Origin: Tubulanus polymorphus
Lineage: Eukaryota; Nemertea; Palaeonemertea; Tubulaniformes; Tubulanidae
Assembly (NCBI RefSeq): GCF_964204645.1
Contig: NC_134030.1
Location: 22,883,210-22,947,209, forward strand
Direction: 5' to 3'
DNA: 64,000 nt
In this document: piece after piece, positions 29,001-39,690 of the stretch
Layout of the letters: each line of letters begins with the position of its first letter
Numbering within the stretch: the first letter of the stretch is position 1
Notes under the pieces: generated by a model
What the model saw: only the letters and a program-made list of their open reading frames with translations
Told to the model about the DNA's origin: nothing
Databases searched by the model: none
Translations under genes and position numbers: made by a program

Positions 29001-32000
29001 GAACTGGGTTCAGAACTATGGAACTGGGTTCAGAACTGTGGAACTGGGTTCAGAACTGTGGAACTGGGTCCAGAACTATGGAACTGGGATCAGAACTGTA
29101 GAACTGGATCCAGAACTGTAGAACTGAGTCCAGAACTGTAGAACTGGATTCAGAACTGTAGAACTGAGTCCTGAACTGTGAAACTGAGTCCAGAACTGTA
29201 GAACTGGATCCCGAACTGTAGAACTGAGTCCAGAACTGTGAAACTGAGTCCAGAACTGTAGAACTGAGTCCACAACTGTAGAACTGGATCCTGAACTGTA
29301 GAACTGAGTCCAGAACTGTAGAACTGGATCCTGAACTGTAGAACTGAGTCCAGATGTGTAAAACTGAGTCCAGAACTGTAGAACTGAGTCCACAACTGCA
29401 GAACTGAGTCCAGAACTGTGAAACTGAGTCCAGAACTGTAGAACTGAGCCCAAAACTGTAGAACTGGATCCTGAACTGTAGAACTGAGTCCAGAACTGTA
29501 GAACTGGATCCTGAACTGTAGAACTGAGTCCAGAACTGTAGAACTGGATCCAGAACTGTAGAACTGGATCCAGAACTGTAGAACTGAGTCCAGAACTGTG
29601 AAACTGAGTCCAGAACTGTAGAACTGAGTCCAAAACTGTAGAACTGGATCCTGAACTGTAGAACTGAGTCCAGAACTGTAGAACTGGATCCTGAACTGTA
29701 GAACTGAGTCCAGAACTGTAGAACTGAGTCCAGAACTGTAGAACTGGATCCAGAACTGTAGAACTGAGTCCAGAACTGTAGAACTGGATCCAGAACTGTA
29801 GAACTGGATCCAGAACTGTAGAACTGAGTCCAGAACTGTAGAACTGGATCCAGAACTGTAGAACTGAGTCCAGAACTGTAGAACTGGATCCAGAACTGTA
29901 GAATTGGATCCAGAACTGTAGAACTGAGTCCAGAACTGTAGAACTGAGTCCAAAACTGTAGAACTGGATCCAGAACTGTAGAACTGAGTCCAGAACTGTA
30001 GAACTGGATCCAGAACTGTAGAACTGAGTCCAGAACTGTAGAACTGAGTCCAGAACTGTGAAACTGAGTCCAGAACTGTAGAACTGGACCCAGAACTGTA
30101 GAACTGGACCCAACTGTAGATCTGGGTTCAGAACTGTGGAACTGGGTTCAGAACTGTGGAACTGGGTTCAGAACTGGGGAACTGAGTTCAGAACTGTGGA
30201 ACTGGGTTCAGAACTATGGGCCTGGGATCAGAACTATAGAACTGGACCCAGAACTGTAGAACTGGACCCAGAACTGTAGAAATGAGTCCAGAACTGTAGA
30301 ACTGGGTTCAGAACTGTGAAACTGAGTGCAGAACAGTGAAACTGGATTCAGAACTGTAGAACTGGGTTCATAACTGTGGAACTGGGTTCAGAACTGTGGA
30401 ACTGGGTTCAGAACTGAGGAACTGAGTTCAGAACTGTGGAACTGGGTTCAGAACTGTGGAACTGGGTTCAGAACTGTGGAACTGGGTTCAGAACTATGGG
30501 CCTGGGATCAGAACTATAGAACTGGACCCAGAACTGTAGAACTGGACCCAGAACTGTAGAAATGAGTTCAAAACTGTGGAACTGAGTGCAGAACAGTGAA
30601 ACTGGATTCAGAACTGTAGAACTGGGTTCATAACTGTGGAACTGGGTTCAGAACTGTGGAACTGGGTTCAGAACTATGGAACTGGGTTCAGAACTGTGGA
30701 ACTGGGTTCAGAACTGTGGAACTGGGTCCAGAACTATGGAACTGGGATCAGAACTGTAGAACTGGATCCAGAACTGTAGAACTGAGTCCAGAACTGTAGA
30801 ACTGGATTCAGAACTGTAGAACTGAGTCCTGAACTGTGAAACTGAGTCCAGAACTGTAGAACTGGATCCCGAACTGTAGAACTGAGTCCAGAACTGTGAA
30901 ACTGAGTCCAGAACTGTAGAACTGAGTCCACAACTGTAGAACTGGATCCTGAACTGTAGAACTGAGTCCAGAACTGTAGAACTGGATCCTGAACTGTAGA
31001 ACTGAGTCCAGATGTGTAAAACTGAGTCCAGAACTGTAGAACTGAGTCCACAACTGCAGAACTGAGTCCAGAACTGTAGAACTGAGTCCAAAACTGTAGA
31101 ACTGGATCCTGAACTGTAGAACTGGATCCAGAACTGTAGAACTGAGTCCAGAACTGTAGAACTGGATCCAGAACTGTAGAACTGGATCCAGAACTGTAGA
31201 ACTGAGTCCAGAACTGTAGAACTGGATCCTGAACTGTAGAACTGAGTCCAGATGTGTGAAACTGAGTCCAGAACTGTAGAACTGAGTCCACAACTGTAGA
31301 ACTGGATCCTGAACTGTAGAACTGAGTCCAGAACTGTAGAACTGAGTCCAGAACTGTAGAACTGGATCCAGAACTGTAGAACTGAGTCCAAAACTGTAGA
31401 ACTGAGTCCAGAACTGTAGAACTGAGTCCAAAACTGTAGAACTGGATCCTGAACTGTAGAACTGGATCCAGAACTGTAGGACTGGATCCTGAACTGTGGA
31501 ACTGAGTCCAGAACTGTGGAACTGGATCCTGAACTGTAGAACTGAGTCCAGAACTGTAGAACTGAGTCCAGAACTGTAGAACTGGATCCAGAACTGTAGA
31601 ACTGAGTCCAAAACTGTAGAACTGAGTCCAGAACTGTAGAACTGAGTCCAAAACTGTAGAACTGGATCCTGAACTGTAGAACTGGATCCAGAACTGTAGA
31701 ACTGGATCCTGAACTGTGGAACTGAGTCCAGAACTGTGGAACTGAGTCCAGAACTGTAGAACTGGATCCAGAACTGTAGAACTGAGTCCTGAACTGTGAA
31801 ACTGAGTCCAGAACTGCAGAAATGGATCCAGAACCGTGGAACTGAGTCCTGAACTGTGAAACTGAGTCCAGAACTGTAGAACTGGATCCAGAACTGTAGA
31901 ACTGAGTCCAGAACTGTAGAACTGGATCCAGAACTGTAGAACTGGATCCAGAACTGTAGAACTGAGTCCAGAACTGTGAAACTGAGTCCAGAACTGTAGA

Positions 32001-35000
32001 ACTGAGTCCAAAACTGTAGAACTGGATCCTGAACTGTAGAACTGAGTCCAGAACTGTAGAACTGGATCCTGAACTGTAGAACTGAGTCCAGAACTGTAGA
32101 ACTGAGTCCAGAACTGTAGAACTGGATCCAGAACTGTAGAACTGAGTCCAGAACTGTAGAACTGGATCCAGAACTGTAGAATTGGATCCAGAACTGTAGA
32201 ACTGAGTCCAGAACTGTAGAACTGAGTCCAAAACTGTAGAACTGGATCCAGAACTGTAGAACTGAGTCCAGAACTGTAGAACTGGATCCAGAACTGTAGA
32301 ACTGAGTCCAGAACTGTAGAACTGAGTCCAGAACTGTGAAACTGAGTCCAGAACTGTAGAACTGGACCCAGAACTGTAGAACTGGACCCAACTGTAGATC
32401 TGGGTTCAGAACTGTGGAACTGGGTTCAGAACTGTGGAACTGGGTTCAGAACTGGGGAACTGAGTTCAGAACTGTGGAACTGGGTTCAGAACTATGGGCC
32501 TGGGATCAGAACTATAGAACTGGACCCAGAACTGTAGAACTGGACCCAGAACTGTAGAAATGAGTCCAGAACTGTAGAACTGGACCCAGAACTGTAGAAC
32601 TGGACCCAACTGTAGATCTGGGTTCAGAACTGTGGAACTGGGTTCAAAACTGTGGAACTGAGTGCAGAACAGTGAAACTGGATTCAGAACTGTAGAACTG
32701 GGTTCATAACTGTAGAACTGGACCAGAACTGTAGAACTTGGTTCAGAACTGTTGAACTGGGTTCAGAACTGAGGAACTGAGTTCAGAGCTGTGGAACTGG
32801 GTTCAGAACTATGGAACTGGGTTCAGAACTGTGGAACTGGGTTCAGAACTGTGGAACTGGGTTCAGAACTATGGAACAGGGATCAGAACTGTAGAACTGG
32901 ACCCAGAACTGTAGAACTGGGTTCAGAACTGTGGAACTGGGTTCAGAACTGTAGAACTGGACCCAAAACTGTAGAACTGGACCCAGAAGTGTGGAACTGG
33001 GTTCAACACTGTGGAACTGAGTGCAGAACAGTGAAACTGGATTCAGAACTGTGGAACTGGACCAAACTGTAGAACTGGGTTCAGAACTGTGGAACTCGGC
33101 ACAGAACTGTGGAACTGGATACAGAACTGTGGAACTGGGTTCACAACTATGGAACTGGGTTCAGAACTGTGGAACTGAGTGCAAAACTGTGAAACTGAGT
33201 TCAGAACTGTGGAACTGGGTTCAGAACTATGGAACTGGGTTCAGAACTATAGAACTTGACCCAGAACTGTAGAAATGAGTTCAGAACTGTGGAACAGGGT
33301 TCAAAACTGTGGAACTGAGTGCAGAACAGTGAAACTGGATTCAGAACTGTAGAACTGAGTTCAAAACTGTAGAACTGGGTTCAGAACTGTAGAACTGGCC
33401 CAGAACTGTAGAACTGGGTTCAGAACTGTGGAACTGGGTTCCGAACTGTGGAACTGGGTTCAGAACTCCGGAACTGGGTTCAGAACTATGGAACTGGTTC
33501 AGAACTGTGGAACTGGGTTCAGAACTGTGGAACTGAGTGCAGAACTGTGAAACTGAGTTCAGAACTGTGGAACTGGGTTAAGAACTGTAGAACTGGGTGC
33601 AGAACAGTGAAACTGGGTTCAGAACTGTGAAACTGAGTTCAGAACTGTAGAAATGGGTTTAGAACTGTGGAACTGGGTTCAGAACTGTGGAACTGTGTCC
33701 AGAACTGAAAAACTGGACCCAGAACTGTGGAAATGGGTTCAGAACTGTAGAACTGGACCCAGAACTGTAGAACTGGACCCAGAACTGTGGAACTGGGTTC
33801 AAAACTGTGGAACTGAGTGCAGAACAGTGAAACTGGATTCAGAACTGTGGAACTGGGTTCAGAACTATAGAACTGGACCCAGAACTGTGGAACTGTGTCC
33901 AGAACTGTGGAACTGGACCCAGAACTGAGGAACTGGGTTCAGAACTGTAGAACTGGACCCAGAACTGTAGAACTGGACCCGGAACTGTGGAACAGGGTTC
34001 AGAACTGTAGAACTGGACCCAGAAATGTGGAAATGGGTTCAGAACTGTAGAACTGGACCCAGAACTGCAGAACTAGACCCAACTGTAGAACTGAGCGCAG
34101 AACTGTGGAACTGAGTGCAGAACCGTGTAACTGGATTCAGAACTGTGGAACTGGGTTCAGAACTGTAGAACTAGACCCAACTGTAGAACTGGGTGCAGAA
34201 CAGTGAAACTGGGTTCAGAACTGTGAAACTGAGTTCAGAACTGTAGAAATGGGTTTAGAACTGTGGAACTGGGTTCAGAACTTTGGAAATTGGTTCAGAA
34301 CTGTGGAACTGAGTTCAAAACTCTTGAACTGGGTTCAGAACTATAGAACTGGACCCAGAACTGTGGAACTGTGTCCAGAACTGTGGAACTGTGTCCAGAA
34401 CTGTGGAACTGGACCCAGAACTGTGGAACTGGGTTCAGAACTGTAGAACTGGACCCAGAACTGCAGAACTAGACCCAACTGTAGAACTGAGTGCAGAACT
34501 GTGGAACTGAGTGCAGAACAGTGAAACTGGATTCAGAACTGTGGAACTGGGTTCAGAACTGTAGAACTGGACCCAGAACTGCAGAACTAGACCCAACTGT
34601 AGAACTGAGTGCAGAACTGTGGAACTGAGTGCAGAACAGTGAAACTGGATTCAGAACTGTGGAACTGGGTTCAGAACTGTAGAACTAGACCCAGAACTGC
34701 AGAACTAGACCCAACTGTAGAACTGAGTGCAGAACTGTGGAACTGAGTGCAGAACAGTGAAACTGGATTCAGAACTGTGGAACTGGGTTCAGAACTGTAG
34801 AACTGGACCCAGAACTGCAGAACTAGACCCAACTGTAGAACTGGGTGCAGAACAGTGAAACTGGGTTCAGAACTGTGAAACTGAGTTCAGAACTATAGAA
34901 ATGAGTTCAGAACTGTGGAACTGAGTGCAGAACTGTGGAACTGGATCCAGAACTGTGGAACTGGGCACAGAACTGTAGAACTGGACCCAGAACTGTGGAA

Positions 35001-35262
35001 CTGGGTTCAAAACTGTGGAACTGGGTTCAGAGCTGTGGAACTAGGTTCAGAACTGTGGAACTGGGTTCAGAACTGTGAAACTGGACCCTGAACTGTTGAA
35101 CTGGGTTCAGAACTGTGGAACTGAGTTCAGAACAGTGGCACTGGGTTCAGAATTGTGAAACTGGACCCAGAACAGTGGAACTGGGTTCAGAACTGTGAAA
35201 CTGGACCCTGAACTGTTGAACTGGGTTCAGAACTGTGGAACTGAGTGCAGAACTGTGGAAAT
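26090..35262. repeat. Giant ~9.2-kb minisatellite, 20-bp unit, higher-order structure
   Basis: About 450 units of AACTGTAGAACTGGATCCAG or AACTGTAGAACTGAGTCCAG, and in the distal part AACTGTGGAACTGGGTTCAG. From 26101 to 28440 the 20-bp register is unbroken (117 units, no indel). The phase-breaking junction CCCAACTGTAGATCTGGG occurs near 28451, 30109, 32388 and 32605. Segments about 1658 bp apart are near-identical (for example 28455 and 30113), so the array has grown by kilobase-scale tandem duplication as well as by unit slippage. A 280-bp internal repeat marked by CTATGGGCCTGGGATCAGAA recurs at about 28555, 28835, 30215, 30495 and 32490. Open frames of up to 527 codons on the minus strand reflect a unit without stops; no coding support. 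Confidence 0.96.
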
Positions 35263-36120
35263 ATATATCAGATCAATAAATGTATGAATTCAACAAGTAA
35301 AAATGTTTTCAAATTATACGAATGTTTTTCATCATCTAATACTTTTACGTCGATCTGACCTTGACATTCAGACACTGCAAATACACGTTGAGTTTCACGT
35401 GTAAAATCGGTGGCCTTTGTTACAATACGGTCGTCTAGGTTTGCGTTCAGGTTTCGATTGTGGTTTAGGTTTGGGCGCCCAAAATGAAGAGCCGAACTTT
35501 AAACAGCTTCACAAGTTTACAGTATCGTCTCTATGCTTAGAACATACCCTTGTTTAATACCCGGCAGTTTTAACCAATCAGTTTCTTGGAGACACACCAA
35601 AAAAAACTATGAACCCTAATCAAATAGATTTTCCATATTTCAATTGGATTCTTAACTGTCGAACTGGATCCCGAATCGTGAAACCGGATCCCGAATCGTT
35701 GAACTGGATCCAGAATCGTGGAACTGGGTCTTTGCTCAAAATTTGGTGAAAAATAACCGACTAGAATGGTTCGAGGAGAAATAAGTGTCAGTTAATTGTT
35801 AACTTGATTATCAAACGGATCCTCGAGTATCGATTATCGGAACCAATAAAACTGCAAATTCATTAATTCGGTCGTCTCTTTATTCTTTCGGGTTATCTGT
35901 TAGACGAAGAAAAGACTGTCAGACATATACCACGTGATCTTATGGAATTTCTCAATCAGGATTGAACATCTCACTGCGCATGCGTATACATGTATTTTCC
36001 CAAAGAGGATTACTCCGTTATAATTAGTTGATCAATTTGTCGCGACATCGAATTCAAACTTCTTTTGTAAAATAGTGATTCAGATTTGTTCTGATGACGC
36101 AACGTATAACTGCCCTTGAC
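35263..36120. other. Spacer, no gene seen; contains a 20-bp family remnant
   Basis: Unique AT-rich sequence. At 35645-35725 degenerate GAACTGGATCC(A/C)GAATCGTG units belong to the preceding minisatellite family. Confidence 0.5.
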
Positions 36121-36415
36121 CGATCAGATTGTAGCCAATCAGATTGCAGGATAGAACGCAGCGACCAATCAGATTGTAGGATGGATTCCCCAGACCAATC
36201 AGATTGCAAGATAGAACGCAGCGACCAATCAGATTGCAGGATGGATTCCCCAGACCAATCAGATTGCAGGATAAAGCTTATTAACCAATCAGATTGCGGG
36301 ATCGAGCTTATCAACCAATCAGATTGCAGGATAGAGCTTATTAACCAATCAGATTGCGGGATCGAGCTTATTAACCAATCAGATTGCGGGATCGAGCTTA
36401 TTAACCAATCAGATA
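36121..36415. repeat. 30-bp tandem repeat, ten CCAATCAGA boxes
   Basis: CCAATC begins at 36135, 36165, 36195, 36225, 36255, 36285, 36315, 36345, 36375 and 36405, exactly 30 bp apart, each as (A/G)(A/G/C)CCAATCAGATT or the shortened last copy. The rest of the unit varies (GGATAGAACGCAGCG, GGATGGATTCCCCAG, GGATCGAGCTTATTA). The box matches the NF-Y site consensus RRCCAATCRS. Open frames of 123-147 codons on both strands arise because 30 is divisible by three. Confidence 0.93.
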
Positions 36416-38083
36416 GAAAATTAAATGAACTGAACACAACGTATTTTTCAGTAAGGCTGAAATAGTTTATATACACAGAATCATCGTATAATATCATATA
36501 ATATCATAATATCGTGTAATATCGTATAATATCGTATAATATCATGAACACAGCTTTTTAATTTGATACAATACAATAATATATACATCATCATCATCAT
36601 CCAATTCACAGCCCTGTTTTTGATCATGAGCCAGATATGTACAAACACGATTGATGACGTCATGGGGTGAATTCGTAGAGGCAGCCATATCTATGTTTGA
36701 ATGATTACGAGTCGTTATGTGTGGGACGCCATTTTGAAAGGAATGCCTTTGTGGATATCGGGCGCGTATGGGTAATATTGAAATTAAATCCAATAGTGTT
36801 AGGACATGTTACATTCATACAAACATACCACTGACGTCATAGGGTGATAAAGTGAACCAACGACATTTTGTTTTTTGAAAATTTCATCTTCATTTTTATC
36901 AGTCTGCAGCCTAGTATCAGTCACTATCAATCTCCATCCCCCTCAACCTTCAGCCTGGGTTCTAGTTCCCCGATAATCTTACGGTGGACCATGCAACATT
37001 CGACATACATTCGATACTTTATCACAATTAACTTCTAAAACACCGGACACGAAACATTAACAGCACACTTTCAAAAACTGATCATCCAAACTTACAAACT
37101 GACGGGACGAGATTTCTGAATGACACAAACAATTTCTAAAAGATGAAGAATTAAAGTTTATTCGGTCGGACAGAAAATACGAAACGGATTTTTAGAAACA
37201 TTTACACCGGGATTCTAGTATAGGGTATTCACGATTGAAGGCACAGAAATATGATACATTTCAACTACTCGCACTGTCCACACGCACACACGCACCGCAC
37301 GCATAGTTTTAGTTCTAAAGATGAAACTCAGGGGGCGCTTTAGTGTTAACTCAAGACCCGATTTGACCCTAACAAGGATTATAGAGTCAAATGAAACCGA
37401 ATTCTGGTTTTATGGCTCCGATATTTTACAATTTTTCTCTTTGTTTCTCTTGATGTTTGTATTTACTACTGCTGCGTCTCTATGTAATCGATACAATGAC
37501 TGTACATCGAATTAAAACCCGAATCTACGAATTAGAATTTACTTTAAAAAACAAAGAACAACATTGAAAATTGAAAATGACTCCCTGATTATATATATCA
37601 CATTATCGCGTTCTATGTATTTCACATTAAACCACCATTTTACATAGATACACACATATATACATATATATATTTACTACCTAAAATTTACATTAATTAT
37701 CATAATGATTAACTAATTACAATTAGTAATAAATTAACTTCAATCAGTTAAGCATTCAACGATATTGATTATTCATGATCATTATCAACATTATTATTAT
37801 TATTATTATTATTATAATTATTATTTTTGATTACAATCTTTAAAGCAACTAATTTTTCTTTTAAAACATTGAGAATACGGTTTGCGGACTCTATGTACAC
37901 GAAATGCATCTGTTTTATCTTATCCGGTGTATTAACGATGCTATTATCGAATCTATTGAATTTAATGACAAATCCGAAACTTAGATAGCTACGATCGTTA
38001 CAAGTTAGATTCGTGAGCTAGACATTTGATCAGTTCATTTAGGTCAAATAACTCGCTAACCGGTGTCGGTTTCTTTTCGCGAG
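36416..38083. other. 3' side of the neuropeptide-type GPCR, no gene seen
   Basis: AT-rich sequence with an AATATCATATAATATC-type run at 36483-36545, a TGATGATGATGATG-type run (minus strand) near 36588, and (TTA)n near 37790-37815. No supported exon. Confidence 0.5.
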
Positions 38084-38089
38084 TTTATT
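38084..38089 (-). promoter_or_regulatory. Candidate poly(A) signal of the downstream GPCR gene
   Basis: AATAAA on the minus strand, about 95 bases after the receptor stop codon at 38184. Confidence 0.5.
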
Positions 38090-38183
38090 ACAAAACAAAC
38101 ATGTTCCGGTGTGGCATCCAGTGCCATCTAGCGGCAATTTCAAAACAGTTAACGTGACTGCGGTAAGCGAGGTGACTTTACGA

Positions 38184-39383
38184 TCACAAGTAAGTCTGCG
38201 GTCCGTTCGTTATTCTGAGCGATGTTTGCCGATGAGCCGGACTACGCGCCGGACTACTATCGACACCGTTACGCTCGTGGCTATCCGGCCGTAACAATTT
38301 AGCCGGCGACGTGCTGCCCTCTGTCGTCGTTTTAGCGAACGCGCACCTGCAGCCGAACAATTCGTAAAACGTATCTCGAAACATCGAACTGAACGTGTAA
38401 TAAAGAATGAAATTGACGGCGCTATTTATCGCCAGTAACAGATCGGTGAATTCGCGGATTCCTCGCACCAGGGGGTTAGCGTCGTAATAACCGAGTTTAA
38501 AAAACGACATAATAGCGTCGGGAGTGATACAAATTAGGAAGATAATTACAACAGCGATCAACATCATCGTAATTCTGTTTCTGGAAGACTGTTGTTTACC
38601 TTTGATACGCGACTGAAACAGGGCGTAGATAATCAACGAATTTAGAATCGCCAGAACGAAAAGAGGTATGATCGAACGCAGTAAGTTTTGCACCCACATG
38701 TACGCCGTGATGAACAGTTGATTGCGACCCAGTTCCGTCGGTTCCACTTCCCAGCAAGTTTGATTCGTGATGTTCGAGATTTTGAGAACTCGTTGGTATC
38801 TCAGTCCGCTGGGTATGGCTAGTACAGCCATAAGTATGAACACGGACGCCGAGACGATGCGGGCTCGCTGTATCGTGCATAAAGTGATCGCCCGAGTCGG
38901 ATGACAAACACTGATATACCTCTCCGCCGAGACAGACACCGTCAACCAAGCCGTTATACAAACCGCCATATTGAATATATAATGAGCAAACGGATATAGA
39001 AGCGTTAAAGCGCGGTTTCCGGTTTTGGTATCGTATTGATCGATGGCTAATACGAGGAAATACATGAAATCGGTGACGAGTTTAATCAGGTCGGATACGG
39101 ACAGCGCCGACAGGAACACGTTAGTCGATGTGGCCATCTTCTTCCGACTGAGAACCACTAAACTCAACGCGTTACCCGTTATACCCAGGATAGTAACAAT
39201 CGGGTAGGATACTAATCCGGTGGCATACCGCGCCCCCTGGTAGAACGATTCGTATTGATCGTTTGGATTAACGCCGGTGGCGACGTCTGGTGGCCGGTTC
39301 TGATTACCGAGATGTTGGTTCAGTATTTTGCTGATGTATGTTTTGTTATCGATCGAATGCTCGATCACTTTGTACGGTTCCAT
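38184..39383 (-). CDS. Class A GPCR, FMRFamide/peptide receptor-like
   Basis: 399-aa plasma-membrane receptor predicted to couple a peptide ligand to heterotrimeric G proteins. Helices lie at about 53-78 (GN at 71-72), 88-113 (LSVSD), 132-157, 175-193, 230-255, 270-296 and 312-331. ERY is at 154-156, followed by ISVCHPTRAITLCTIQRARI, a second-loop signature seen in FMRFamide-receptor and related peptide receptors. Helix 7 has NSAVNFILYY in place of NPxxY. Sequons are at N13, N204 and N207; C345 and C347 are candidate palmitoylation sites before a Ser/Thr/Pro-rich tail. Odd: residue 130, the usual disulphide cysteine position at the top of helix 3, is Tyr, although C210 is present in the second outer loop. 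The coding region is one exon; an acceptor-like TATTTTCAG about 25 bases before the ATG suggests a 5' UTR intron. The ligand assignment is inference. Confidence 0.9.
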   Translation of the reverse strand: MEPYKVIEHSIDNKTYISKILNQHLGNQNRPPDVATGVNPNDQYESFYQGARYATGLVSYPIVTILGITGNALSLVVLSRKKMATSTNVFLSALSVSDLIKLVTDFMYFLVLAIDQYDTKTGNRALTLLYPFAHYIFNMAVCITAWLTVSVSAERYISVCHPTRAITLCTIQRARIVSASVFILMAVLAIPSGLRYQRVLKISNITNQTCWEVEPTELGRNQLFITAYMWVQNLLRSIIPLFVLAILNSLIIYALFQSRIKGKQQSSRNRITMMLIAVVIIFLICITPDAIMSFFKLGYYDANPLVRGIREFTDLLLAINSAVNFILYYTFSSMFRDTFYELFGCRCAFAKTTTEGSTSPAKLLRPDSHERNGVDSSPARSPAHRQTSLRITNGPQTYL

Positions 39384-39555
39384 CCTGAAATCCGTTACAC
39401 TTTAAACCTGAAAATATATGAAAAATATTTTAATTTGATGTTTTAAAGTGATTCCGATCCCGACCATCCCCTCACCGCTCCCCCCTCCCCTCACCGCCAT
39501 CAAACATAAATATCAAAAGAAATATTCTATCTTAGTGCATTTAAGTCGTATTGTA

Positions 39556-39690
39556 ATCACACTGCCCCCTGGTGACCTTAGCACGAATAAGACTGCCTCT
39601 GGTGACCTCAGCACGGATCGAACTGCCCCCTAGTGACCTTAGCATGAATCACACTGCCCCCTGGTGACCCTAGCACGAATCTCGGCGCGC
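39556..39690. repeat. Four 30-31-bp repeats with CTCF-like cores
   Basis: CTGCCCCCTGGTGACCTTAG at 39562, with variants at 39593, 39623 and 39653. The core CCCCCTGGTGACC differs at one base from the reverse complement of the vertebrate CTCF consensus core (CCCCTGGTGGC). It is located 180-310 bases 5' of the FMRFamide-like receptor start. Confidence 0.7.

Noticed and set aside
26023-32391. Long open frames (up to 527 codons) of LQFWTQFYSSGLSSTV-type repeats on the minus strand
   Set aside because: They lie wholly in the 20-bp array, several frames are open at once, and a 20-bp unit without stops yields a 20-residue period in any frame. No splice sites, unique flanks or codon bias.
26090-35262. 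CRISPR array
   Set aside because: Repeats abut without unique spacers, no cas genes, and the DNA is from an animal with introns.
36054-36497. 123- and 147-codon frames through the CCAAT array
   Set aside because: 30-bp period gives 10-residue repeats on both strands; the DNA motif is the conserved part.
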